From Pseudoxanthomonas sp. CF385 (GTDB lineage Bacteria > Pseudomonadota > Gammaproteobacteria > Xanthomonadales > Xanthomonadaceae): 64,000 nucleotides of DNA. Where the stretch lies: the NCBI RefSeq assembly GCF_900104255.1, contig NZ_FNKZ01000001.1, positions 1,890,001 through 1,954,000 of the forward strand, read 5' to 3'. The translations under genes and the position numbers were made by a program. Of the stretch, positions 26,234 to 34,914 are shown piece by piece. How positions within the stretch are numbered: the first letter of the stretch is position 1; the number at the start of each line of letters is the position of its first letter. The notes beneath the pieces were generated by a model. The model was not told the origin of the DNA, ran no database searches, and saw only the letters and a list, made by a program, of their open reading frames with translations.

Positions 26234-26716
26234 ATGGCGACGAAGAAGGCCGCCACGAAGAAGGCGCCTGCTAGGAAGGCGGTCGCTAAGCAGGTGGCTA
26301 CGAAGCCGACATCGCCCCGCCTGCTGTCCGGCGGCAATCCGCAGATTCCGAAGGGCGAGGGCGATGCCCCTGTGCGTGCGTACCTGGCCGCGGTACCCGG
26401 CTGGAAACAGGCGTTGGCCAAGCGCCTCGATGCGCTGGTGGAGAAGACCGTGCCCGGCGTGCGCAAGGCGGTGAAGTGGAATTCGCCCCTCTATGGCGCA
26501 CCGGGCGCTGAGGGCTGGTTCCTTTCGTTCCATTGCTTCGAGCGCTATCTCAAGGTGACCTTCTTCCGCGGCCAGTCGCTGCGGCCGGTGCCACCCGAGG
26601 CGTCGAAGGTTCCCGATGTCCGCTACCTGCATCTGCGCGAAGGCGAGGCTTTCGATGAAGCGCTGCTGGGCGGCTGGATCGCGCAGGCGAGCCGGCTGCC
26701 GGGCGAGAAGATGTGA
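26234..26716 (+). CDS. DUF1801 protein with lysine-rich N-terminus
   Basis: This 160-residue protein starts with a basic K/A-rich tail (KKAATKKAPARKAVAK), which looks able to bind nucleic acid. The DUF1801 domain follows with VRKAVKWNSPLYGAPG, LKVTFFRGQSL and VRYLHLREGEAFDE. It is in one operon with the preceding DUF1801 gene; the two differ enough not to be a recent duplication. Confidence 0.88.
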   Translation: MATKKAATKKAPARKAVAKQVATKPTSPRLLSGGNPQIPKGEGDAPVRAYLAAVPGWKQALAKRLDALVEKTVPGVRKAVKWNSPLYGAPGAEGWFLSFHCFERYLKVTFFRGQSLRPVPPEASKVPDVRYLHLREGEAFDEALLGGWIAQASRLPGEKM

Positions 26717-26786
26717 CCGTTCGGCACAGCGCCCCTTGAAACCGGGCGCGGGAGCGTGTTCGAGTAGGGGGAGGCGCTAAGGGGAG

Positions 26787-27362
26787 ATGCGTATGCGGGG
26801 AATGACGCAGTGGGGAAGCGGTGTATTGCTCCTGGTCGGCATCCTGATGGGCGGCCAGGCCAGTGCACAGGCGTGGCGCGCGCCCGACGGCACGCCTGGC
26901 CCCTCCACCGAATCGAGGAAGGAGGTCGACGGGTTCAGTGCGATGCTGCTGGTCACGCCGGACATGGACTGGCAGGACAAGTGGGACACGCCGCCGGACG
27001 TGATTCCGCACTTCCGGGAGGCGGACCGCGTGGCGCGTGATGAGCGCCTCGCCATCCTGATCTTCTTCGCCAATCCCGCCGAGGTTGATGGCAGCGCGCA
27101 TACCGTCCTGGACCTGAAAGTCATCCAGCCCGATGGCAAGGCGCAACTCGCGGTCGAGGATGTCGCCTGCTTCACCGGCCCGCTCATGGGCCACCCGACC
27201 AGCGTGCGGCTGTGCGAAACGTCGCTTGGTTACATCGCGGATCCGGATGACCTGTCCGGCCAATGGCGCGTGGAGGTGGTGGTGAAGGACCGCAAGCGCA
27301 ACGTCGAGATCCCCTTGCAGACAGGCTTCCAGGTGCTCGATCCCGGCGTGCGCGCGGACTGA
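26787..27362 (+). CDS. Secreted hypothetical protein
   Basis: This 191-residue protein has a signal peptide ending near GGQASAQA. It has a beta-rich domain with LIFFANPAEVDGSAHTVLDL and a paired-cysteine segment (VACFTGP and VRLCETS). The sequence suggests a small immunoglobulin-like periplasmic domain. No family is recognised. It is convergent with the next gene one base away. Confidence 0.65.
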   Translation: MRMRGMTQWGSGVLLLVGILMGGQASAQAWRAPDGTPGPSTESRKEVDGFSAMLLVTPDMDWQDKWDTPPDVIPHFREADRVARDERLAILIFFANPAEVDGSAHTVLDLKVIQPDGKAQLAVEDVACFTGPLMGHPTSVRLCETSLGYIADPDDLSGQWRVEVVVKDRKRNVEIPLQTGFQVLDPGVRAD

Positions 27363-27363
27363 G

Positions 27364-27684
27364 CTACATCAGCAGGCAGTCGATGCCATCCAGCATCACG
27401 TGGATCAGCAGGCCGATGCCGAACCAGCGGGTCTTCTTCGGCACGGCCAGGCCCGCGTAGACGGCGATGGCGGGCCAGGTGTGCAGCGGATGGAAGCCGA
27501 TGCTGCAGCGGCCGGGCGCGTAGATCGGGTCGGCGATCAGATGGTCCAGGTCGATCACCCAGGCGGCCAGCATCCACAGCGCCGCACGCTTCCACTGGGC
27601 GGGCCAGCACAGGCGGGCCACGACCAGCGGCATGATGACGTGCAGCACCAGATGGAAGACGGGACGGAACTCCAGTTCGAGCAT
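27364..27684 (-). CDS. DUF6122-like small membrane protein
   Basis: This 106-residue protein has three or four hydrophobic segments with conserved His/Asp residues (HLVLHVIMPL, WVIDLDHLIADPIY, FHPLHTWPAI, HVMLDGIDCLLM). The regular HxxxD pattern across the membrane recalls the DUF6122 and LexA-binding hydrolase-like membrane families. It starts four bases after the end of yaiI, so it is probably the third gene of that unit. Confidence 0.7.
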   Translation of the reverse strand: MLELEFRPVFHLVLHVIMPLVVARLCWPAQWKRAALWMLAAWVIDLDHLIADPIYAPGRCSIGFHPLHTWPAIAVYAGLAVPKKTRWFGIGLLIHVMLDGIDCLLM

Positions 27685-27688
27685 CGGA

Positions 27689-28159
27689 TCAACGACGTGC
27701 GGCCAGCCAACGGTCGAGCTGGTTGGCGAAGGCCTGGCGGTCGCGCGCGTTGAACGCGGCCGGGCCACCGGTCTGCACGCCGGCGCCGCGCAGCTCGTCC
27801 ATGAAGTTCCGCATCGACAGGCGTTCGGCGATGTTGTCGGGCGTGAAGCGGTCGCCGCGCGGATTGATCGCCTGCGCGCCGTTCGCCAGCACGCGCGCGG
27901 CCAGCGGGATGTCCTGGGTGACGACGAGGTCGCCGGCCTTTGCGCGCTCGACGATGGCGTCGTCGGCCACGTCGTAGCCGCCCTGGACCTGCAGGGCGCG
28001 GATGAAGCGCGAGGGCGGAGTCCGCAACCACTGGTTGGCGATCAGGGTGACGTGCACCTGCGCGCGTTCCCCAGCGCGGAACAGGATTTCCTTCACCGGG
28101 CCCGGGCAGGCGTCGGCGTCGACCCAGACCTGCGGCGCCGGGGCCGCATCGTCATTCAT
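27689..28159 (-). CDS. yaiI: YaiI/YqxD family protein (DUF188)
   Basis: This 156-residue protein carries the family marks [51 protein letters not shown] and [16 protein letters not shown]. It belongs to the PIN-like fold superfamily, and the acidic residues DADAC and TQDIPLA could bind metal. The biochemical role is not established. Its ATG overlaps the stop of the short basic gene upstream by four bases. Confidence 0.92.
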   Translation of the reverse strand: MNDDAAPAPQVWVDADACPGPVKEILFRAGERAQVHVTLIANQWLRTPPSRFIRALQVQGGYDVADDAIVERAKAGDLVVTQDIPLAARVLANGAQAINPRGDRFTPDNIAERLSMRNFMDELRGAGVQTGGPAAFNARDRQAFANQLDRWLAARR

Positions 28160-28308
28160 TCCGCGGTGTCGGCTGGTGCGTCCTCAGGCGCGGTATCGGT
28201 CCGGGCCGCGTCGCGTTCGGCGCGCTTCTTGGCGTCTTTTTCTTCCTTCTTCTTCTTCTTGGCCAGCTCGCGCTGTCGTTTCTCGAAGGAATAGTTGGGT
28301 GTAGGCAT
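28156..28308 (-). CDS. Short basic protein, conserved type
   Basis: This 50-residue protein is dominated by lysine, glutamate and alanine ([20 protein letters not shown]). It overlaps yaiI by four bases (ATGA), so it is coupled to it. Proteins of this kind are widespread in the group but have no known role. Confidence 0.65.
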   Translation of the reverse strand: MPTPNYSFEKRQRELAKKKKKEEKDAKKRAERDAARTDTAPEDAPADTAE

Positions 28309-28499
28309 GGGCAAGTCGTCCAGGGAGGGAAGGGACCGTCCAGGGGCGGTCCGTACCCCTACACGATAGCCCGCAGTCGCGCTGCTGGCGAATCCCGGCG
28401 CCCGTCGGCTCGCTGCGGCCCCGGCCCCTGCGATACCATCGGGCCGTCGGCCACCCCTGGGGACTGGGGCGGTCAGGACGTCCTTCCATGGGGTGAACA

Positions 28500-29813
28500 A
28501 TGCGGCGGATCCTCTGCCTGGTGCTGGCGGCCCTGGTGCTGGCTGGCTGTGCGAAACGTGTCAGGGAAATGCCGCTGCCTCCGCCCGTGGAGACGCCGCT
28601 ACCGCCGCCTCCACCTCCGCCGCCTCCTCCTCCTCCTCCTCCTCCGACCAGTGCGGCGGAGGCAGCCGCGCTTGCCGAGGCACAGCGCCGTGCCGCGGCC
28701 GCCGAAGCCGAAGCGCGCGCACGCCAGCAGCGGGATGCGACGGCCCGCGAAGCGGCCGAGCGCGCGGCACGCGCCCGTCAGGCCGCGCAGGCCGGCAAAC
28801 CGCCGGAGCAGGACTTCGTCAACGTCGACGTCTTCTATGCCACCAACCGCACGCCGGCGGCGGCCTTCGCCTCGCTGCCGGCGGGCGACCGCTTCACGCC
28901 GGCGCTCGCGCGCCAGCTGACCTACGGCACGGCGAGGATCAGCATCCCGAAAGTCCACGTGGCCGGCGAACTCGAGTCGCCGCGCTGGTACCTGCTGGAG
29001 TTCAAGGAGGATCCCAAGCAGCACGTCATCCTGCAGGATGTCGCCAGGCTGGAGAAATCGCCTTTCTTCGCGCGGCTGTACGACCGCGTCGGCGCCTCGC
29101 GCGGCAGCAATGCCTTCGTGTTCGTGCACGGGTACAACGTCAGCTTCCGCGATGCCGCCCGGCGTACCGCGCAGCTGGCCTACGACCTGCGCTTCGACGG
29201 GGCGCCGGTGTTCTACAGCTGGCCGTCGCAGGCGGCGCTGTCAGGCTATTTCACCGATGAGCAGAGCATCGCGCGCTCGGTGCCCTACATCGAGAACTTC
29301 CTGTCGGACCTCGCCGACCGCTCCGGCGCGCAGAACCTGTACGTGATCGGGCACAGCATGGGCACGCGCGGGCTGACCCAGGCGGTGCGCAACCTGGTGA
29401 CGAAGCGTCCGGAACTGCGCGGTCGCTTCCGCGGCATCATCCTGGCTGCGCCGGACATCGATGCGAAGGTGTTCCGTACCGATCTGGCGCCGGCCCTGCA
29501 GGCGGCCAGTGGGCGCGTCACCCTCTACGCCTCGTCGGAGGACCTCGCGCTGAAGGCCTCCAAGCAGGTCAATCGCGGGCCACGCGCCGGCGACACCAGC
29601 GAGGGCGTGGTGCTGGTGTCCGGCGTGGACACCATCGACGTCTCGGGCGTCGACCAGAGCGTGCTGGCGCACTCGTACTTCATGGAATCGGACAAGGTGA
29701 TGGGCGACATCCGCGAGATGTTCCGCGCCAACCAGCCCGCCGCGCAGCGCAAGCCGTTGCAGTCGGTGAAGCTGGGCGCCGGCATGTTCTGGAAGATCCT
29801 GCCGCCCCCATGA
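28500..29813 (+). CDS. Lipoprotein alpha/beta-hydrolase (DUF900) with polyproline and coiled-coil spacer
   Basis: This 437-residue protein has lipobox LAGC near residue 17. Fifteen consecutive prolines follow, seven of them encoded by a CCT run, and then an Ala/Glu/Arg-rich helix (about 50-100). From residue ~105 the DUF900 hydrolase domain begins: VFYATNRTP, FVFVHGYNVSF, SWPSQ and the nucleophile in IGHSMGTRG, with a late His in LAHSYF. It probably projects from a membrane through the rigid spacer. The substrate is unknown. Confidence 0.88.
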   Translation: MRRILCLVLAALVLAGCAKRVREMPLPPPVETPLPPPPPPPPPPPPPPPTSAAEAAALAEAQRRAAAAEAEARARQQRDATAREAAERAARARQAAQAGKPPEQDFVNVDVFYATNRTPAAAFASLPAGDRFTPALARQLTYGTARISIPKVHVAGELESPRWYLLEFKEDPKQHVILQDVARLEKSPFFARLYDRVGASRGSNAFVFVHGYNVSFRDAARRTAQLAYDLRFDGAPVFYSWPSQAALSGYFTDEQSIARSVPYIENFLSDLADRSGAQNLYVIGHSMGTRGLTQAVRNLVTKRPELRGRFRGIILAAPDIDAKVFRTDLAPALQAASGRVTLYASSEDLALKASKQVNRGPRAGDTSEGVVLVSGVDTIDVSGVDQSVLAHSYFMESDKVMGDIREMFRANQPAAQRKPLQSVKLGAGMFWKILPPP

Positions 29814-29826
29814 GGCGGCACGCGCG

Positions 29827-30672
29827 TCACCCGGCGGCGGACAGCGCCACGGGCGAGCGCGCGGTGGCGACGACGAACTCGCCCGGCATGCGGTAGCCCC
29901 GGCCGACGCGCCACGGCCGGATCGCCTGCAGGTAACGCGCGCGGACGCGTCGGCGGGTCGCATCGTCGAAGCGCGACCAGGCCATCGCCACGGGGCCGCC
30001 GACGAAGGCCGCGTCGCAGGCGTCGTCATCGCCGGCGTACTGCAGCACCGCTTCCACCCGGTGCTCCTCCGCGTCCACGAACCCCGCCCGCGTGCACAAA
30101 TCGACCAGCATGCCCGCGTGGCCGAGCTGGAAGAACAGCGGGCACACGTCGCTGGCCACTTCCTCGTCGACGATCGGGAACACCGGCGACCAGCCGCAGC
30201 GGGCGCGCTGGCCCCATACAGCTACTGCGACGCGCCCGCCCGGACGCAGCGCCCCGTGCATGGCGCGCATGGCCTGGTCGGGGTCGGGCATGTACATCAG
30301 GCCCAGCGCGCAATACGCCAGGTCGAAGCCGACGCCCGAGGTATCCAGCGCCTCGCCGTCCATGCGCAGGAAGCGCGCATGGTGCAGGCCGTGCGCCCGC
30401 GCGCGCGCGTTCGCTTCATCGACCATCCGCTCGGCGATGTCCACACCGACCACGCGGCCTTCCGCACCGACGGCCTCTGCCGCGGCGAGCGCCATGACCC
30501 CCGTGCCGCAGGCCACGTCGAGCACGGCTTCGCCCGGCGCCGCCGGCGCGACCGCCAGCAGCCGACGGTGCGCGCCCGACAACTGCGCCTGCCAGAGCGC
30601 GTCGTAGCGGGAGGCGGCGAGGTCCCAGCCGTAACGCTGGACGCGCCGCTGCAGGCGTGCATGGTCCTTCAC
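29827..30672 (-). CDS. Class I SAM-dependent methyltransferase
   Basis: This 281-residue protein uses a GTG start that overlaps the stop of the upstream methyltransferase gene (GTGA), so the two are translationally coupled. Motif I is VLDVACGTGVMALAAA, with the acidic motif II in VVGVDIAERM and a DLAYCALGLMYMPD post-motif. The substrate is unknown. The neighbour is a homologue of the same type. Confidence 0.85.
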   Translation of the reverse strand: MKDHARLQRRVQRYGWDLAASRYDALWQAQLSGAHRRLLAVAPAAPGEAVLDVACGTGVMALAAAEAVGAEGRVVGVDIAERMVDEANARARAHGLHHARFLRMDGEALDTSGVGFDLAYCALGLMYMPDPDQAMRAMHGALRPGGRVAVAVWGQRARCGWSPVFPIVDEEVASDVCPLFFQLGHAGMLVDLCTRAGFVDAEEHRVEAVLQYAGDDDACDAAFVGGPVAMAWSRFDDATRRRVRARYLQAIRPWRVGRGYRMPGEFVVATARSPVALSAAG

Positions 30673-31502
30673 CGGCGCACGACCACGATTTCGAGGTACT
30701 CGCTGGGAATGACCAGGCCATTGCCGTTGCCGCGGTCCATGCGGTCCATCAGCGCATGCAGGTCCTGCTCCAGCTCGGCGGCCTTGTCGGCAGGCAGCGC
30801 CTGGAAGGCTTTCTGCACCGGCCCGTACCAGGTGCGGAACACGTCGATCATGTGGGCGGCATCGCGGTAGCGGAAGTTGAACATGCGCGCGGTGACGCCG
30901 ATGGCGCCCGCGCTGTCGCCGAACAGCGACTGCACGTGCGCGGTGGTGCCCCACAGCGAAGGCGGCTGCACGCCGGCAGGCGGTGCGATATGGCGGCCGA
31001 GCACCTTGAACATCTGGCCGATGAAGCCCTCCGGCGTCCAGTTGGCCAGGCCGATGCGGCCGCCGGGGCGGCACACGCGCGCCAGTTCACCGGCGGCACG
31101 CGCGTGGTCGGGGGTGAACATCACGCCGAACGTGGACAGCACCACGTCGAAGCTCGCATCGGCGAACGGCAGGGCTTCGGCATCGGCTTCGGCGAAGGTG
31201 ACCTGCAGTTGCTCCGCATCGGCGCGCGCCTGTCCCAGGTCGAGCAGGGCGGGCACGTAGTCGGTGGAGACCACCAGGCCCCCGCGGCGCGCGGCGGCGA
31301 GCGTGGCGTTGCCGTTGCCGGCGGCGACGTCGAGCACGCGTTCGTCCCAGCGCAGATCGACTGCTTCGGCCAGGCGCTCGCCGACGATCTGCAGGGTGGT
31401 GCCGACGACGGCGTAGTTGCCGCTGGACCAGGCGGCCTGCTGGCGCTGCTTGAGGGCATTCAGGTCGGGCGGGGTGGGGAGGGCGACGGCGACGGCATTC
31501 AT
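30669..31502 (-). CDS. Class I SAM-dependent methyltransferase (first of a coupled pair)
   Basis: This 277-residue protein shows motif I VLDVAAGNGNATLAAA, VVSTDYVP, DVVLSTFGVMF and CRPGGRIGLANWTPEGF. The last motif is typical of the UbiE/Methyltransf_25 group. The next gene is related and coupled. It diverges from the OsmC gene across a 225-base region that holds no gene. Confidence 0.85.
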   Translation of the reverse strand: MNAVAVALPTPPDLNALKQRQQAAWSSGNYAVVGTTLQIVGERLAEAVDLRWDERVLDVAAGNGNATLAAARRGGLVVSTDYVPALLDLGQARADAEQLQVTFAEADAEALPFADASFDVVLSTFGVMFTPDHARAAGELARVCRPGGRIGLANWTPEGFIGQMFKVLGRHIAPPAGVQPPSLWGTTAHVQSLFGDSAGAIGVTARMFNFRYRDAAHMIDVFRTWYGPVQKAFQALPADKAAELEQDLHALMDRMDRGNGNGLVIPSEYLEIVVVRR

Positions 31503-31727
31503 GCGGGGCGTTCCAGGGATTGGGGAGGGCGCAGCGTGGCGGTCCCGGCGTGCCGCCGTCCTGACGGGGCGTCTGCCAGGGCTGGCCGCGCGTCCGGGCG
31601 TGCGCGTGGGTTTCCCGGGGCTCCGCGATTCCTTGCCGATCGTCCGAAGGCTGGCCGCGGCCCACGCCGGGCTGCGTTGTTGAGCCCAGAATCCGCTTGC
31701 CCCTGCCGTCCGTTGGAGTTCCGATCC

Positions 31728-32273
31728 ATGAATACCCCCCACGACATCGCCCAGGCGATGCAGCGCGCCGTCAGCGTGTTTACCCGGCGGCCCGACATGG
31801 GCCTCCACGATGACGTGAGCGCGCAAGCGCACTGGCAGGGCGGCATGCGCGTCGTCGCCGCTCACGCATCGGGTGCGGAGATCAGCACGGACATGCCGGT
31901 GGAACTCGGCGGCACCGGCGACCGGCCGTCGCCGGGCTGGTTCTTCCGCGCCGGCATCGCGGCCTGCGCGACGACGGCCATCGCGATGGTGGCGGCCGAG
32001 CAGGGCGTGGCGTTGGACAGGCTGGAGGTGGAGATCGGCAGCCGCACCGACACGCGCGCGCTGCTCGGCATGAGCGGTGCGGACGGCGCCAGGATCGCGG
32101 CCGCACCGGCGTCGATGCAGATCGGCATTGCGCTGCACGCCCCGGGCGTCGATACCGCGCGCTTGCAGGCGCTCGTGGACGAGGCGCTGCGTCGTTCGCC
32201 GATGCAGGGCGCGTTGGCGGGCCAGCCTCCGATCCGCGTGGTCGTGTCGGTCGGGGACGGGCAGGCCAGCTGA
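31728..32273 (+). CDS. OsmC family protein
   Basis: This 181-residue protein has the OsmC-type core: GGTGDRPSPGWFFRAGIAACATTAIAMVA in segments (the catalytic Cys lies in IAACATT). OsmC/Ohr proteins reduce organic hydroperoxides. The second cysteine of the Ohr pair is not evident, so this is more likely the broader OsmC-like group. The AraC gene follows two bases after its stop. Confidence 0.82.
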   Translation: MNTPHDIAQAMQRAVSVFTRRPDMGLHDDVSAQAHWQGGMRVVAAHASGAEISTDMPVELGGTGDRPSPGWFFRAGIAACATTAIAMVAAEQGVALDRLEVEIGSRTDTRALLGMSGADGARIAAAPASMQIGIALHAPGVDTARLQALVDEALRRSPMQGALAGQPPIRVVVSVGDGQAS

Positions 32274-32275
32274 GC

Positions 32276-33253
32276 ATGGACGCGCTTTCCGAAATCCTGC
32301 GTGTCGTGCAGATGTCTGGCGCGTTCTTCGTCAACGCGCGCTTCAGTGCGCCGTGGTGCTACCAATCGCCGAAGGCCGCCCTGGCCGCGCGCTGGCTGGA
32401 TCCGACGGCCGAGCAGGTGGTGATCTTCCACTTGGTTACCGAAGGCGAATGCCTGGTGGAAATGGACGGCGAGCCTCCGTTGGCGGTGCATGAGGGCGAT
32501 GTGGTCATGTTCCCCGGCGGCGCCGCGCACCGGATGGCCTCGGCGCCGGGCTTGCCGCCGCCGCGTGGCGCGGCCGACCTGAAGAAACTGTTCTCCAGCC
32601 GTCCGCGCCGGCTCGCCTACGGCGGGGGCGGCGCACCCACGCGCATCGTCTGCGGTTATCTGGCCTGCGATACGCGTTTGGCGCGCCTGCTGCTGGATGG
32701 ACTGCCGCCCGTCGTGCGCATCAGCCTGCGCGACTCGGAGGCGGGCGCCTGGCTGGAATCCTCCGTGCGGTATGCGCTGGCGGAAGCCCGTACACCGCGC
32801 CCCGGTGGCGCCAGCCTCTTGTCGCGGCTCGCCGAACTGCTGTTCATCGAGGTGCTGCGTCGCTATGTGCACCAGCACGAAGGCCACGCGGGCTGGCTGG
32901 CCGGACTGGGCGACCGCATCGTCGGTACGGCGCTCAACGCCCTGCACCAGAAACCGTGCCAGGACTGGACGCTCGCCGATCTCGCGCGCGCCGCCGGCAC
33001 GTCGCGCTCGGTGCTGGCCGAGCGTTTCCAGCAGCTGGTCGGCACCTCGCCGATGCAGTACCTGACGCAGTGGCGGATGCTGATGGCGGCCAACCTGCTA
33101 CGGCGCAGCAATGCGCCGCTTTCGCGGGTCGCGGAGGAAGTGGGCTACCAGAACGACACCTCCTTCAGCCGCGCATTCCGGCGCGAATACGGGCAGCCGC
33201 CCGCCGCATGGCGGCGCAGCCTGGCCGATGTCGGACAGGCTGCGCACGCCTGA
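32276..33253 (+). CDS. AraC-family regulator with cupin sensor
   Basis: This 325-residue protein has an N-terminal AraC_binding_2-like cupin (HLVTEGECLVEMDGE, GDVVMFPGGAAHRM) and a C-terminal double helix-turn-helix (TLADLARAAGTSRSVLAERF, VAEEVGYQNDTSFSRAFRR). It is in one unit with the OsmC gene. It may regulate that pair and the divergent methyltransferases. Confidence 0.9.
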   Translation: MDALSEILRVVQMSGAFFVNARFSAPWCYQSPKAALAARWLDPTAEQVVIFHLVTEGECLVEMDGEPPLAVHEGDVVMFPGGAAHRMASAPGLPPPRGAADLKKLFSSRPRRLAYGGGGAPTRIVCGYLACDTRLARLLLDGLPPVVRISLRDSEAGAWLESSVRYALAEARTPRPGGASLLSRLAELLFIEVLRRYVHQHEGHAGWLAGLGDRIVGTALNALHQKPCQDWTLADLARAAGTSRSVLAERFQQLVGTSPMQYLTQWRMLMAANLLRRSNAPLSRVAEEVGYQNDTSFSRAFRREYGQPPAAWRRSLADVGQAAHA

Positions 33254-33268
33254 TGCCGCGTGGCGCGC

Positions 33269-33868
33269 TTACGGCCGCCGCTTGTAGGTGATTTCCATCA
33301 TCTTGGCTTCCTTGCCGTCCGGGCCGGGGCCGTACATTTCGAACACCTCGGTGTTCTTGTCGGTCCAGCGGGTGGTCATGCGGCTGCTCTGCGGCTTCTT
33401 CGTCACCGGGTCGTTGTGGGTGCCCGTGTAGGTGCAGCTGAGCTGCGCATCGCAGGTGCCTTCGCTGATCATCAGGCCCGTGCTCATGCTGTCGTTCCAC
33501 GTACCCCAGTACTTGCCGGTGACGTTGTCGAAGCCGTGCAGGCCCTGGCCGGTGAAGGGCTGGCCCATCACCTGCGAGGTGACTTCTTCCTGCATCACCC
33601 GGTTGCCGAGGATCATCTTGCGCGTCGCGGTACCGGGATCGACGCTGGGCGGCGCGCCGGGCGCATGCCAGCTCTTCACGACCAGGTCGTAGGTGCCGGC
33701 CATCGAGGCCAGCCGGCTGTGCTCCGTGCCCGGCGTGCCGGCCTTCTGGTAGGCCTCCATCATGGCCTGCATCTCCGGTGTCATCGCCGGCGGCGCGTCC
33801 TGGGCGTTGGCGGGGCCTGCGAGCAGCAGGGCGGTCACGGCGACGGACAACAGGGTGGTGCGGTGCAT
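33269..33868 (-). CDS. Secreted DUF1579 protein
   Basis: This 199-residue protein has a signal peptide (VAVTALLLAGPANAQ). The DUF1579 pattern follows: LASMAGTYDLVVKSW, ATRKMILGNRVMQEEV, GLHGFDNVTGKYWGTWNDSMSTG in segments. It is a beta-barrel-type periplasmic protein of unknown role. It is convergent with the AraC gene. Confidence 0.85.
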   Translation of the reverse strand: MHRTTLLSVAVTALLLAGPANAQDAPPAMTPEMQAMMEAYQKAGTPGTEHSRLASMAGTYDLVVKSWHAPGAPPSVDPGTATRKMILGNRVMQEEVTSQVMGQPFTGQGLHGFDNVTGKYWGTWNDSMSTGLMISEGTCDAQLSCTYTGTHNDPVTKKPQSSRMTTRWTDKNTEVFEMYGPGPDGKEAKMMEITYKRRP

Positions 33869-33949
33869 GGCGGCCCCTCCCGGGCGTGGTGGTGGCGCCG
33901 TTGTGCGCCCCGTCGCGCTCAGGTGGCGTGAAGGGCGCCCGCGCGCACG

Positions 33950-34792
33950 TCAGCGCCGCTGCGCGACCACGCCGTCCAGCGCCCGCTTTGCCTTGAAGCC
34001 GGCCTTCTCCAGTCGCTTTGCGACCTCGCCGGGCACGTCGCGCCCGCTGGTCAGCTTGTTGGGCGTCCCGGTGTAGTGGAACAGCTGGCCGCCACGACGC
34101 AGCACGCGCGCCAGTTGGTCGTAGAACGCCTGCGAATACAGCTCGCCGGCGATGCCGAAGCGCGGCGGGTCGTGGAGCACCGCATCGACGGACGCCTCCG
34201 CCACACGGACGATGGCCTGCGAAATGTCGGCATGCGCCAGCTGCAGCCGGCCGCCGTGCTCAGGCGCGTCCGGATCCGGCGACCACGGGTTGAGCGTGCG
34301 CAGCCACAGCACGTCCTCGTTCTTCTCGAACGACTGGATGCGCGCGGCGCCGGCGGCGAGGCAGCAGGCGGCGAAGTAGCCGAGCCCGCCGCAGGTATCC
34401 AGCACGGTCTTGCCGCGCGGCTCGACCAGCGCGACCTTGCGCCGCGCATCGTCCAGCGGCGATTCCTTCGACGTCGGCAGCATCTTGATGCCGTCGATCT
34501 CGAACGTGGGCACGCCCCACTCGGTGGGCACGAGCTTGATCAGCGACCCGGCATAGCGCGAGATCGGCGCGAAATCCTCGCCATCCCAGTGGTACAGCGT
34601 GCGGTCCTTCAGCCCCTCCGGATACGGATAGGCCGCGTCCCGCCAGCGCCAGGCCTCGGCGCCCAGTCCCACCTCCGCCTGCGTGCGGCCGAGGTCAAGC
34701 GAGCCTTCCCACGTGCCGTCCCCGCGATCGCGCGCAATGCGCAGCGCATGCGCGATGTCGCGGGTGAGGAGGGGGCCGGTGTAGTGGGGCAT
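33950..34792 (-). CDS. SAM-dependent methyltransferase, spermidine-synthase-like (COG2521 type)
   Basis: This 280-residue protein has an N-terminal ~100 residues of unknown fold, then TVLDTCGGLGYFAACCLA (motif I), IQSFEKNEDVLWLRTLNPW and the unusual catalytic-loop HDPPRFGIAG. These match a group of predicted methyltransferases first noted in archaea. The substrate is unknown. It is transcribed alone. Confidence 0.78.
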   Translation of the reverse strand: MPHYTGPLLTRDIAHALRIARDRGDGTWEGSLDLGRTQAEVGLGAEAWRWRDAAYPYPEGLKDRTLYHWDGEDFAPISRYAGSLIKLVPTEWGVPTFEIDGIKMLPTSKESPLDDARRKVALVEPRGKTVLDTCGGLGYFAACCLAAGAARIQSFEKNEDVLWLRTLNPWSPDPDAPEHGGRLQLAHADISQAIVRVAEASVDAVLHDPPRFGIAGELYSQAFYDQLARVLRRGGQLFHYTGTPNKLTSGRDVPGEVAKRLEKAGFKAKRALDGVVAQRR

Positions 34793-34914
34793 CCGCGTGA
34801 GCGTCCAGGCATGCCGCCCGGTCGGACGGTCTTGGAGATGGGGCCGCTATTGGACGCGGTTGGCGCGCCGCTGACAACTGCTACCATCGCGACCAGACAG
34901 CACAGGGGGCACGC

